A DNA stretch of 64,000 nt, taken from the NCBI GenBank assembly GCA_964596165.1, contig CAZQTW010000001.1, forward strand, positions 1-64,000, written 5' to 3'. The notes under the pieces are model-generated. The model searched no databases. It was not told the origin of the DNA and saw only the letters and a list, made by a program, of their open reading frames with translations. Position 1 is the first letter of the stretch, and every line of letters starts with the position of its first letter. The DNA is from CAYUQT01 sp964596165 (GTDB lineage: Bacteria; Planctomycetota; Phycisphaerae; UBA1845; JAFGLZ01). Below are positions 52,946 to 62,011 of the stretch, piece by piece. Position numbers and translations under genes: made by a program.

Positions 52946-55276
52946 TCACCGCTTCTCCGGTAACCCCAACGTGTACGCGGGTCGTTCCTTCATCTGGAGC
53001 GCCGCATGGCTATAGTACGGATACACACTCCACTCGACACACGTCAGGAGGTCCGGCTTGCCGTCACCGTCGATGTCGCCGGCATAGGCGTTCGGACCGT
53101 GTGCCGTCACCTTGATCGGCTTGCCGAAGCAACAGAACGTCACGGGCTTCTCGAACGTGGAATCGGTCTTGGTCCCGCAATTCCGTAGCAGGTAGATGCT
53201 GCCCTTGGCATCCTCGGTCCCGGCACAACTGTAGACGACGTCGAGCATGCCGTCGCCGTCCCAGTCCACGCACTTGAACGATTCCGTCCAGTGGGCCCTG
53301 CGCTCCACGATCGAGTCGTCGATCAGACGTCCATCAACCAGTTTCAACCGACGGTCTTTCTTGAGCCGCAGCTTTCCCTCGGCGTCGCGATACTGCGTGA
53401 ACAGCGTCAGCTTGCGGACATGCCCATCGTGCGTGATCAGGTCCGTCAGCCCGTCGCCGTTCATATCGCCGAACCCCGCGCCGGTCCGCCAGAAAAACGG
53501 CTGGTCCTCTTCATAGGGGTACGGATTGTTCGGCACCTTTTCGTCGCCGGCCAGCTTGGCCGACTTGGCCCGCTTCTCCGGCGAGTCGGGATACCCCTCA
53601 CAAATCACCTGAAGCCGAGGACCGAATCTCGGCTCGCGCCGCGTGCCCGTGTTCTTGTACCAGAAAATGCGATTCGTTTCGTTCGGCAGCATGAGATCCA
53701 AAAGCCCATCGCCGTCCCAGTCCACATAGGCCGGATACGGATAACCCATGTTGTGCCAATGCTTTCCGCCCAGCACCTCGTCGCGAAGGATACGGATAAG
53801 CTTGCCCTCGGACTCGATGAACTGCGGTTCGGCGAACGCCGGCCTCAGAGTGTTTCCGGTGTTGATCACGATCCGCGGCCAGCCGTAGCCGCCGCCGACC
53901 AGCAGGTCGAGATCGCCGTCGCCATCCCAATCGCACACATAGGGCCACGCCTGATCGCTCATCGACAGGACTGCCGACACCGACGCCGCCCGCCCAAACC
54001 GAACGAACCTTGGCTTGCCGGCCTCCATCCCGACCCGTTCGTAGAACGATACTTCCTGGAAAACATTGTGCTGCACGAGCAACCCTCGATGGTTCCCCTC
54101 GTTCACCGCCGCCAGATACGAAGGCCGCCACACGTCGATGGACGGAACCGTTTGGTCCGGCCCGAATCTCGGCGAATCGCCGCCGAGGTTCTTTCGCCAC
54201 GCAACCACAAACTCGTGCACGTCGCCGGCCGGTCCGGGAACCAGGCCCACGGCGTCGAGCAGACCGTCGTCGTCCATGTCGTGGAAGCAGGGCTCGCCGC
54301 TGACGTCGAGTCGAACCGCCTTGTCCTTGTCCACCGCCATGGGCCAGCCCTTGGGATTGCTGTTCTTCAAGTAGTGGGCCCCGATAACAAGATCGAGGGC
54401 ACCGTCCCTGTTCAGGTCGACCACCCGCAACGAGCCTTGCGCCCACTTGCCGGTCGGCCGCGGCACGCTCCCGCTGGCCACAAAGACCGGCATGCCGCCC
54501 ACATCTCGCTTGCCTGAATTCAGATAGACGAAGACGCGATCGCCGTTGCTCGGCGTGTATAGCATGTCAACGAGCTTGTCGCCGTTCAGGTCGGCGAAGT
54601 CGGCGAACATGTAGACCGTGCTGATGTACTTGAAGTCCGTCGAGTTCGGATCGTCGACGTAGCGGACGCGGACCAGGTCGCCGTAAAGGAACTGGTTGTC
54701 CTTGCCGACCCGCGGATAGCAGATCACGCCGTCCCAGGGCCACCCCGGACGATAGGCATAGTTCCATGTGCCCACCAGGTCGCGATGGCCATCGCCCGTC
54801 AGGTCCACCAGCCCGCTGATGTACGGCAAGGCGATGGGCCGCGGCACACCGGCGTTGTATCGCAGGAGATCCCCGGTCCCGATCATCGGCGTGTACTTGG
54901 CCGGCGCGAGCGCCGGTCGCTTCTGGCACGTCTGGAAGCAGATTCTGTAAGTCTTGTGCGACGGATCGCGGACGACCCATTCGACCCGCCCGACATCGCC
55001 GTAGGCGAAGTCCTCGGTCACCGCACACGGAACCGTTTCGCCGTTGGCCGCGTCCATCACGCGGATTGAGTTTGGATTCAGCACGCCCGATAGCCCCGCC
55101 TTCTTGATGATCCCCGCGAAATCGATCAACGGGTCCATCGGCGTATTCCGAAACAGCAGCTCTGACGTGACAGTCAGTGACATGACATATGTGGGCGACT
55201 CTTCCGCCCGGACCGCTGTTCCCGACCCACAGACAACCGCAAGACCGACGGAACATGCGATCAGAAGACACTTCAT
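52946..55276 (-). CDS. Exported FG-GAP/VCBS repeat protein
   Basis: A 776-residue secreted protein with a signal peptide (CLLIACSVGLAVVCGSG). At least nine calcium-loop motifs of the DxDxDGxxDL type are spread through it (for example DLTGDGHRDL, DLNRDGALDL, DMDDDGLLDA, DWDGDGDLDL, DWDGDGLLDL, DMNGDGLTDL, DWDGDGMLDV, DIDGDGKPDL), consistent with an FG-GAP/VCBS beta-propeller, as in integrin-like surface proteins. The first 100 residues form a separate domain. It may bind polysaccharide or partners at the cell surface. GGAGG precedes the ATG at 55276. Tandem repeat arrays lie on both sides of the gene. Confidence 0.88.
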   Translation of the reverse strand: MKCLLIACSVGLAVVCGSGTAVRAEESPTYVMSLTVTSELLFRNTPMDPLIDFAGIIKKAGLSGVLNPNSIRVMDAANGETVPCAVTEDFAYGDVGRVEWVVRDPSHKTYRICFQTCQKRPALAPAKYTPMIGTGDLLRYNAGVPRPIALPYISGLVDLTGDGHRDLVGTWNYAYRPGWPWDGVICYPRVGKDNQFLYGDLVRVRYVDDPNSTDFKYISTVYMFADFADLNGDKLVDMLYTPSNGDRVFVYLNSGKRDVGGMPVFVASGSVPRPTGKWAQGSLRVVDLNRDGALDLVIGAHYLKNSNPKGWPMAVDKDKAVRLDVSGEPCFHDMDDDGLLDAVGLVPGPAGDVHEFVVAWRKNLGGDSPRFGPDQTVPSIDVWRPSYLAAVNEGNHRGLLVQHNVFQEVSFYERVGMEAGKPRFVRFGRAASVSAVLSMSDQAWPYVCDWDGDGDLDLLVGGGYGWPRIVINTGNTLRPAFAEPQFIESEGKLIRILRDEVLGGKHWHNMGYPYPAYVDWDGDGLLDLMLPNETNRIFWYKNTGTRREPRFGPRLQVICEGYPDSPEKRAKSAKLAGDEKVPNNPYPYEEDQPFFWRTGAGFGDMNGDGLTDLITHDGHVRKLTLFTQYRDAEGKLRLKKDRRLKLVDGRLIDDSIVERRAHWTESFKCVDWDGDGMLDVVYSCAGTEDAKGSIYLLRNCGTKTDSTFEKPVTFCCFGKPIKVTAHGPNAYAGDIDGDGKPDLLTCVEWSVYPYYSHAALQMKERPAYTLGLPEKR

Positions 55277-55362
55277 GGTTGCTCGCCTCCCTGGCATGGC
55301 AGTTACGTGACGCTCGAAGGATAGGGTGAGACTGAGGGTGTACGCAAGCCGAGCCGCTATCA

Positions 55363-55390
55363 GAGCCGCGTCGCGCATGCGACCGGTCCC
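55363..55390. repeat. Single type A repeat copy
   Basis: 27 of 28 bases match the first part of the type A unit (GAGCCGCGTCGCGCATGCGA; AA has become AT). It lies upstream of the FG-GAP gene, on the opposite side from the main type A array. Confidence 0.8.
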
Positions 55391-55457
55391 ATCGCCTTCG
55401 GGGCGCGTGCGTCTCGCCCGCATTCTTTCCCTCCAATCGTCGTTCCGACTCGGCTCC

Positions 55458-55609
55458 GTCACGGCGTAGCACCGCGAAGCCAGGCCCCGTCACGGCGTAG
55501 CGCAGCGAAGCCGGAACCCGTCACGGCGTAGCGCAGCGAAGCCGGAACCCGTCACGGCGTAGCGCAGCGAAGCCGGAACCCGTCACGGCGTAGCGTAGCG
55601 AAGCCGGAT
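55458..55609. repeat. 31-nt palindromic tandem array (type B), five copies
   Basis: Five head-to-tail copies of a 31-nt unit starting GTCACGGCGTAGCGCAGCGA: 55458, 55489, 55520, 55551 and 55582. Copies 2-4 are identical and the end copies have drifted, the usual pattern for local expansion. The inner part has dyad character, as in type A. There are no unique spacers, so it is not CRISPR. After the array, 55610-55882 shows no gene or further repeat. Confidence 0.9.
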
Positions 55610-55882
55610 CGTCTCGACCCACCTCACCCGACCGTAGCCCCGTCAGGGCCCTCCGAGACTCGTCCAGAACGTCGTTCTTGATTGACCGTCCCGCCGAAAT
55701 CCAAAAGCCCTGCGGGGGCCACAGAGCATCACACTCGACCCCATGCCAACAGCATTTTCGATTCGCCGTTACAGAACCACGGCGCGAAGAATGGCCACGT
55801 GCGAGCGAGGTATCGTACCGCCTCCACACATGGAAGGGGCTCAGCGTTCAAGGAAACAGCGCGCCAAGCTAAACGCCTCAAT

Positions 55883-58255
55883 TCATTCACAGACCAGAGT
55901 CCTCGGCTCATTGCCGCACGCGGGAATCCTGATCACCAGGGCGGAGGTGACGGCGTCCCATTGATAGTCTGTCACCGCTGCACCGTCGAGCACAATGGTG
56001 TTCGGCCGGGCCGACAGCCGTAGCGTCGCCGTGAAGTCGCGAGTGGCCGGCATGCCGGCATAGTTGCCCTCGCGCGGTCCGATGGTCAGCTTGACTGTTT
56101 TTCCGGTTGTCTCACACGCAACACGCGTTCGGGCGAATTCGCCTTTGCGATAGCCAAGGCTCTGGCCGTCGTCTTCATATAGCGTGAACGTACTGCTTGC
56201 AGCAGGATAGACGAGCAAACCCACTTCCGGCGACCAGCCCTTGTTGACGTGGTCGAGAGGAGGCCACGTGGGAATGATCGCCCCACTCTTGACCAGCAGT
56301 GCCCCCCCGTGCTTGGCGTTGACCTCGACGGGCAACGTGGCCGGACCCTTGGTCTCCTTTCCACTCCAGAAGTCGATCCAAACGCCGTCCGGCAATCGGA
56401 CGTCCTTGCAGAAGGCCGAGACCAGCAGAAAATCGCCCAGCAGATACTGCTGCAGGCGGGAATCCCAGCTCGGATCCTCCGGATAGACCATCGACATCGC
56501 CCGCATGACCGGATACCCCGTCAACGCGGCCTCGGCCGCCGTCGAGTAGAGGTACGGGAGCAACCGATAACGGAGCCGTCCGTATTCACGAAACTGCGCG
56601 GTCTGGGCGTCGTTCAGGAGCCACGGCTGATACCAATAGTCCCAGTTATTCTGTTGAGCCCAGGTCTGCAAGAATCCGAAATGAATGCCCTCCACCTTCG
56701 TGACGTCCATGTCGCACGAGTGGTTGGAATGGCCCGAGAACCCGAGATTCAACATGGAGGCCAGTGGCTTGGCCCCACCGCCGGTATCGCCGGCCCACGT
56801 CGCGACGTATTGCTGAAGGCCCGTGTAGCCGCTGGCGGAGTAGACCATGGCACGACGGCGCGTGTGATCCTCGAACCCGCGGGCCATCTGTTTGGCGTAG
56901 ATCACGGGATAGAGGTTGTGCATCTCCTCGTCGGTCATGCCGTTGCCCCACTTGCGGTTGGGGTGCTCAAGGACCTGGTTGGCCCCGTCGAGTTTGAACG
57001 CCGAGGCCCCCTGATCGACGAACTGCTTGAGGTGTTCAAACCAGGGCTCCGATCCCTCGGGCGGCTTCGAATCCTTCCCCCCGGCCTTCTTCTCCGGCTT
57101 CGGATTCAGATGCGGGTCGCGAAAGACACCGGGCTCGTCCGGCTTTTCGGGTGGCGTGGGGCCGGTCGCGACGACCCGCTTCAGTCCGACAAGTTGCTGC
57201 TCCTCGAAGACACTCAGGTCGTAGTCGCAGCAAAGCCAAAGGCTGAGTCTGAATCCCTTACGTGCCAGCGCTCCGAAGAAGGTGTGCGGACCCTTGGGCG
57301 CCCAATAGGGGATTGGAAATCGGTCGGGATGCCACTTCTTGGCGGTGCTGAAGTCGTAGTGTTTGGACATCCATCCGGGTTCCAGCCCAATCACGTCACA
57401 CGGCATACCTTCGCGGCGAAACGTAAGTGCCTCGTTGATCATGTTGAACGCATCGATGTTCTGGTTGCAGACGTAGGTGAACGCGTATCCCCAAATCGGC
57501 AGCAGCGCGGGGCGTCCGGTGAACGAGGTGTATGTATCGAGCAGATCCCGGTAGTTCGGGCCGGTGAAGAGATAGTAGTCGACATCGCCCCGGGCAGCGG
57601 TACAGATGAGCCGGTCCGGGTCGCTCTTCCCGACGTCGAACGTGTTTCGCCACGTGGTATTCATCAGCAGGCCCCAGCCGCGATTGCTCATCAACACGGG
57701 CACTGGAATGTAGGAATTCACATCGCGTACCCAGACCTCATACGCACCACCCCGCCGCATGATGTTGTCGCGGTTGACGTCTCCAAGCCCGTAAAGCCGC
57801 TCATCTTTGCTCAACATGAAGCGAATGTCGTAACCCCCGTTGACGTGGTGGGTGGGAGCGGTCTGTTCCGTCAAAGCCATTCCGTCAGGAGTAGCCAAGG
57901 TGATCTGGCCGTCTTTCCGATTGATCGCCAGTCGAGCCTGCTTGGTCATGAACGTATAAACCCCACCCGCATCGGCTTGTTCAAACGCAACGTCAGGAAA
58001 AACAGCCGTCAAGACACCGTAGCGATTGAGCGCGGATTCGGTCCACTGACCGGTCTTGCTGCGGCGGATACGGAAAAGCCGCTCGCCCAACACATCGACG
58101 CGGACGGACACACCCTGATCCAACGCGATGACCACGTTTCGCTTGGTCAGCGGTGCGGAATCCGGCCACCCTGTGGCCTTACGTGGGTCCGCGGCCTCGG
58201 TCACACCGACAAGAAACATGCCGGAAAGAACGACGTACATCATGGTCTTATGCAT
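55883..58255 (-). CDS. Glycoside hydrolase family 31, exported
   Basis: A 790-residue GH31 enzyme (alpha-glucosidase/xylosidase type) with a signal peptide (MYVVLSGMFLVGVTEA). Nucleophile Asp423 lies in FKLDGANQ and the acid/base is probably Asp490 in WAGDTGG; substrate-pocket segments WGYAFTYVCNQ, VIGLEPGWM, GFSGHSNHSCDMDV and RLRYRLLPYLYS are in order. The HSNHSCDMDV loop replaces the more common GxDxxGF, so specificity may differ from standard alpha-glucosidases. It would act on oligosaccharides in the periplasm. The DinB-like fragment and truA lie upstream. Confidence 0.9.
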   Translation of the reverse strand: MHKTMMYVVLSGMFLVGVTEAADPRKATGWPDSAPLTKRNVVIALDQGVSVRVDVLGERLFRIRRSKTGQWTESALNRYGVLTAVFPDVAFEQADAGGVYTFMTKQARLAINRKDGQITLATPDGMALTEQTAPTHHVNGGYDIRFMLSKDERLYGLGDVNRDNIMRRGGAYEVWVRDVNSYIPVPVLMSNRGWGLLMNTTWRNTFDVGKSDPDRLICTAARGDVDYYLFTGPNYRDLLDTYTSFTGRPALLPIWGYAFTYVCNQNIDAFNMINEALTFRREGMPCDVIGLEPGWMSKHYDFSTAKKWHPDRFPIPYWAPKGPHTFFGALARKGFRLSLWLCCDYDLSVFEEQQLVGLKRVVATGPTPPEKPDEPGVFRDPHLNPKPEKKAGGKDSKPPEGSEPWFEHLKQFVDQGASAFKLDGANQVLEHPNRKWGNGMTDEEMHNLYPVIYAKQMARGFEDHTRRRAMVYSASGYTGLQQYVATWAGDTGGGAKPLASMLNLGFSGHSNHSCDMDVTKVEGIHFGFLQTWAQQNNWDYWYQPWLLNDAQTAQFREYGRLRYRLLPYLYSTAAEAALTGYPVMRAMSMVYPEDPSWDSRLQQYLLGDFLLVSAFCKDVRLPDGVWIDFWSGKETKGPATLPVEVNAKHGGALLVKSGAIIPTWPPLDHVNKGWSPEVGLLVYPAASSTFTLYEDDGQSLGYRKGEFARTRVACETTGKTVKLTIGPREGNYAGMPATRDFTATLRLSARPNTIVLDGAAVTDYQWDAVTSALVIRIPACGNEPRTLVCE

Positions 58256-58552
58256 CTACCATCCCTCTCTCAAAGTCACGATACGTACAACTCTCCGGCC
58301 GCCAACGACCGGCTTGGTCTCTTGATCAGACAAACGGTTCCCACAGGGCCGGACACCCCCGGCCCGACGCTGGACGATGAGCTGCCCCACATGCATGGCC
58401 GCATGGACCATTACAGAATGCATGACTGCGTGGCCCACCGTCGGAAACAGGTAACGATACCGCTCGTCCGGCAAAGGTGCCGACAGGCTCGCCTCACCCA
58501 ATTCACGAAGCCTATCCGTCAAACGGCTCGTGTCTGGACCGGCCGAGACCAT
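58256..58552 (-). pseudogene. DinB-family C-terminal remnant
   Basis: A short frame (98 codons from ATG 58552) whose middle, ERYRYLFPTVGHAVMHSVMV followed by HAAMHVGQLIVQRRA, is like the last helix of DinB/YfiT four-helix-bundle enzymes, including the metal-type His of HxxxHxGQ. The first two-thirds of the family fold (and the first metal His) is missing. The frame runs to within 1 nt of GH31, and its tail after RRAGGVRP looks random. A decayed DinB gene is the best reading; a short functional protein is less likely. Confidence 0.45.
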
Positions 58553-58577
58553 CCGCTTCGCAAGGCGGGCCGATTTA

Positions 58578-59402
58578 CTAGGAAGCTTCGCCGTCCAAGG
58601 CCCCCCCTTCGTCATCCGGCTCAATCGGTTCCTCGTCGGGTTGATTCATCGCCGCCATGTTGTAGCGGACCCATTGAAGGCACAGACCGCGAGCCGGAGC
58701 GGTCGGCCCGGCCTGGGAGCGGTCGCGACCGGCCATAATCTCCGCAACGCGATCCGGCGGCCAGTGCCCTCGCCCCACCTCCAATAACGTACCGATCATG
58801 TTTCGAACCTGGTTGTAGAGGAATCCGCGACCCACCACATCGAACCGGATCTCCCTGTAGTGGCGCCGGATTTCGATCCGCTCGACGGTCCGGATGGTAC
58901 TTTCGCGCGGACTGCCCTTGGTGGCCATCGCCTCGAAGTCGAGCCGGCCGATCATGTGGCGAGCCGCCTCGTGCATGGGTTCGATTTCCAAGGGTTGCCA
59001 GAAGTGGTACGTGAATCGCTGAAGGTGCTCTTCGACCGGACGGCCCGAGGCGTTGTAGACCCGGTACCGATAGAGCTTGCCCCGAGCGGATCGAATCGCA
59101 TGAAAGGACGCCGGAACCTCCGCGGCGTGCGTCAGCGTCACATCCTTGGGAAGATGACTGCCAATGGCCCGACGCAGATTCTCAATGGGAATTCGCATGG
59201 ACGTAAAGAAGTTGGCCACCTGGCCGGCGGCGTGGACACCGGCATCGGTTCGTCCGCTGCCGATCAGATCAACCCGGTGCTGAACCACGCGGCGAGCGGC
59301 TTGTTCGATGCACTCCTGAACGGTTCGCGCCGCCGATTGCCGCTGCCAGCCGTGAAAGTCGGTGCCGTCGTACGCGATCACCAGCTTGATGTTGCGTTCC
59401 AT
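58578..59402 (-). CDS. truA: tRNA pseudouridine(38-40) synthase
   Basis: Makes pseudouridine at positions 38-40 of the tRNA anticodon arm. The 274-residue protein has the catalytic Asp53 in SGRTDAGVHA, YDGTDFHGWQ at the N-terminus and GRGFLYNQVRNMIGTLLEVG in the C-terminal half, all standard. The start is ATG 59402 (MERNIKLVIAYDG); an in-frame TTG at 59417 is less likely. It follows the Ser/Thr kinase by 15 nt. A C-terminal acidic tail (about 20 residues) is extra. Confidence 0.95.
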   Translation of the reverse strand: MERNIKLVIAYDGTDFHGWQRQSAARTVQECIEQAARRVVQHRVDLIGSGRTDAGVHAAGQVANFFTSMRIPIENLRRAIGSHLPKDVTLTHAAEVPASFHAIRSARGKLYRYRVYNASGRPVEEHLQRFTYHFWQPLEIEPMHEAARHMIGRLDFEAMATKGSPRESTIRTVERIEIRRHYREIRFDVVGRGFLYNQVRNMIGTLLEVGRGHWPPDRVAEIMAGRDRSQAGPTAPARGLCLQWVRYNMAAMNQPDEEPIEPDDEGGALDGEAS

Positions 59403-59417
59403 CGCGACCGCAGTCAA

Positions 59418-60659
59418 CTATCTCATCAAGAGGATCAGATTAAAGACAATGCTCAGAACGAGGAGAATCGCCAGTACGGCGATGATCGTCCAGCTCGGTT
59501 GGAGCCCGAACGCGGCCGGGCCGGAAACCTCGCTCTGCGATTGCTCGGCCGCCACGTGTTCTTCCTGCTCCGCAAGCCCCCGAAGAAGATCGGATTTGAA
59601 CTTCTTGCGAGCCTGGAGCGGCGGTTCGCCGCGCGCGACCGCCTCAAGGTCCATCAGAAGATCCTTGGTCGAGGCGTAGCGGTCCTCGGGCTTCTTGGCC
59701 ATCATCACCTCGATGATCTCGCCGATCCCGGCCGAGAGCCGCGTGTTGATGTGATCGGGGGGGATCAACTGCTGCTTGAGGTGCTTGTGCATGACGGCCG
59801 TAGGCGTGGGACCCTCGAAGGGATACCGTCCCGTGACGATGTGATAAAAGGTCGCACCCAGGGAATAGATATCCGCTCGGAAGTCGATATTCACTTCGCC
59901 GCGAACCTGCTCCGGGCTGATGTAATAGGGCGTACCGAAGGCCCGCCCGGCCTCGGCCATCGCCGCCTCTTTGTCGGTCGCCTCGCGAGCCAAACCCATG
60001 TCGGCCAGCTTCGCAACGCGATCTCGGGTGATCATGATGTTCTTCGGTTTCACGTCGCGGTGGATGAACCCGCGCTCGTGAGCGTGATCCAGCGCCCGTC
60101 CGATCTGGATGATGATGTCAAGCGCCTCACTCTCACTGAAAACCTTCCCCTTGGCCATCTCGTCGTAGAGAGTGTGGCCGTCGACGTATTCCATCACGAA
60201 GTAGTGCCGGCCCGCCGCCTCGCTAACGTCGATGGCCTGCACGATATTGGGGTGGTTCAGCTTGGCCGCCGCTTTTCCCTCCTTGTAGAACCGCTCGACG
60301 AACTCCTCGTTCTCGCTCAGTCGAGGCGGCAAGACTTTAATCGCCACATACCGGTCAAGGCTCAACTGCTTGGCCTTGTAGACAGTCGCCATGGCGCCGG
60401 CGCCGATCTTCTCAATGATCTGAAAGCCGGGAATCTGCTGGGCCGGACGTGTCGCCGAATCCTCGGCGGTCTCGAGTCGTTTGACCTGAGCCGCCGTCAG
60501 AACCCCCTGCTCGACCATGACGTTGGCCAGGGAGACCTTCTTTCCGCGCGTGGCCAGGTCTTCCTTGCGCGCAATGCATTTCTTGACCTCGTCCTCGGAG
60601 GCCAGCTTATGTTCCACAACGTACCTTGCGAAGTAGGTATCTTCCGTGACCTTCACCAT
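59418..60659 (-). CDS. Membrane-anchored serine/threonine protein kinase (Pkn type)
   Basis: A 413-residue Hanks-type kinase. An N-terminal extension (1-75, helical, two EQG/EDEVKKC-type segments) is followed by the kinase domain (78-350): glycine loop IGAGAMATVYKA, VAIKVL lysine, catalytic HRDVKPKNIM, and SPEQVRGE. The DFG triplet reads DMG (LADMGLA), a common bacterial variant. A C-terminal helix (IIAVLAILLVLSIVFNLILL) anchors it, with no extracytoplasmic sensor domain beyond it. It is followed by truA. Partner regulators or phosphatases are not in the window. Confidence 0.92.
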   Translation of the reverse strand: MVKVTEDTYFARYVVEHKLASEDEVKKCIARKEDLATRGKKVSLANVMVEQGVLTAAQVKRLETAEDSATRPAQQIPGFQIIEKIGAGAMATVYKAKQLSLDRYVAIKVLPPRLSENEEFVERFYKEGKAAAKLNHPNIVQAIDVSEAAGRHYFVMEYVDGHTLYDEMAKGKVFSESEALDIIIQIGRALDHAHERGFIHRDVKPKNIMITRDRVAKLADMGLAREATDKEAAMAEAGRAFGTPYYISPEQVRGEVNIDFRADIYSLGATFYHIVTGRYPFEGPTPTAVMHKHLKQQLIPPDHINTRLSAGIGEIIEVMMAKKPEDRYASTKDLLMDLEAVARGEPPLQARKKFKSDLLRGLAEQEEHVAAEQSQSEVSGPAAFGLQPSWTIIAVLAILLVLSIVFNLILLMR

Positions 60660-60778
60660 GGATGCTCATCCGTTGTCACTGCGCACAGCCGAAGCTACCC
60701 GATAAGACAGGCCGTAGCGTGAAATGCCAAAACCTATCAAACTCTATGTGGATTGTCACGCCTAATCAACCCCCTCGT

Positions 60779-62011
60779 TCAGATTTCCAACAGACCGCGG
60801 AGCCTCTCGGCCGCACGCCTGGGATGGCCCGGGAGCTCGGCGGCGGCCGCACTCACGTCCGAGAACTGGCGATCCGTCCAAACGCCGACTGTCTGGTCGG
60901 ACCAGTCTTCAAGTCCCAGTACGTTCAGAAATAGCTGTCCGAGCTGACCGACATTCAGCCCCGTCGATGCACTGAGCCGCACGACGTTCCAACCGCCTTG
61001 TCGAACCACCGGACCCCAATCCGCATGTTCGGGGAGATCGCTCTTGTTGAGGACCAGTATGATTCGACCCGTCGACCGTTTCGCGCCCACCGCATCGAGG
61101 GCAAAGCGTGTGGACGGCGAGAGCGGTTGCGAACCGTCAACGACCAGCAAAACCGCGTCGGCGGCGGCAATCCGGCCGAGGGCACGCACGATGGATTCCT
61201 GCTCGATGGGATCATCGGCTGTCCGCAAACCCGCCGTGTCGGTGAGGATCATGGGCACTCCCTCGATCGCCGCCGGTTCCGCCACATAGTCGCGAGTGGT
61301 GCCCGGCTGCTCGGAGACAATACTCCGAGGTTGCCCAAAGAGCAGGTTGGCCAGCGTGCTCTTGCCCGCATTCGGCGGGCCGGCGATGACGACATTCACC
61401 CCATCGATCAAGTATCGTGCCGACTCGTGGCGGGATAAAACCTCCTCCAATTCGCGTGGGACCTGCTCCCAAGCTGCCGGGGCCGCCGACTCGAGCCGGA
61501 CGATCCAACGTTGCAAAAGAGCAGGAAGGGCAACCTGTTGACACACCAGCCACATCGCCGCGCGGTGCGTCTTGGCGCGAATCAGCGACGCCCACGCTTC
61601 GCGTTCGACGGCGTTGTTCGCCGGCCAACCGAGGAGCCCCACTTCCTGGGACTTCGCCAGACTCGCGCCGTGACGAACGAGCAACATCAGGATGCGTTGA
61701 ACGACGCGGACGCCGCCGTGTGCGTTGATGTCCGCCAGCCACTCGACGCTCGACCGTTTCTCCTCGCCCAGGGGCCGTCCTGTCAGTACAACGTCGTCGA
61801 TGACCTCATCGCCATCCACGATTTGCCCGTAGTGGACCCGCCCCGGCGTTATCGCAAAAGGCTTGGTCCCGTGCGGTCGAAAGACCTGCCGTACGATATC
61901 CAGGGCCCGCGCGCCCATGACCCGGACCACAGCAATTCCGGCCGGCGCCATCGCCGTCAAGGCCATCGCCCAGGTTTGCGTTTCCGAATGCAAGAAGTCA
62001 CAATCAGGCAT
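60779..62011 (-). CDS. MnmE-like GTPase lacking the C-terminal CIGK motif
   Basis: A 410-residue homologue of tRNA-modifying GTPase MnmE. It keeps the start of the TrmE domain (APAGIAVVRVMG, GRVHYG) and a full G domain: GPPNAGKSTL, GTTRD, DTAGLR, NKSDLP and SAST. It lacks the SYTGED segment, the PGEFTKRAFLNGK folate-site region, and the C-terminal (F)CIGK cysteine, ending instead at ERLRGLLEI. Downstream bases do not encode the missing tail in another frame. It is probably a diverged paralogue with another role. The start ATG 62011 overlaps coaX by 8 nt. Confidence 0.82.
   Translation of the reverse strand: MPDCDFLHSETQTWAMALTAMAPAGIAVVRVMGARALDIVRQVFRPHGTKPFAITPGRVHYGQIVDGDEVIDDVVLTGRPLGEEKRSSVEWLADINAHGGVRVVQRILMLLVRHGASLAKSQEVGLLGWPANNAVEREAWASLIRAKTHRAAMWLVCQQVALPALLQRWIVRLESAAPAAWEQVPRELEEVLSRHESARYLIDGVNVVIAGPPNAGKSTLANLLFGQPRSIVSEQPGTTRDYVAEPAAIEGVPMILTDTAGLRTADDPIEQESIVRALGRIAAADAVLLVVDGSQPLSPSTRFALDAVGAKRSTGRIILVLNKSDLPEHADWGPVVRQGGWNVVRLSASTGLNVGQLGQLFLNVLGLEDWSDQTVGVWTDRQFSDVSAAAAELPGHPRRAAERLRGLLEI

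Noticed and set aside
55458..55609. CRISPR array
   Set aside because: Units are contiguous with no unique spacers and no cas gene nearby, so it is a simple tandem array.
56249..58738. 829-codon plus-strand frame opposite GH31
   Set aside because: Arginine/histidine-rich shadow of GH31 on the opposite strand, without motifs or a ribosome binding site.
58860..60722. 620-codon plus-strand frame opposite truA and the kinase
   Set aside because: Spans two genuine minus-strand genes and contains no recognisable domain.
60660..60778. Frameshifted CIGK tail after the MnmE-like gene
   Set aside because: The downstream bases were read in the other frames and do not encode FCIGK or the preceding helix.
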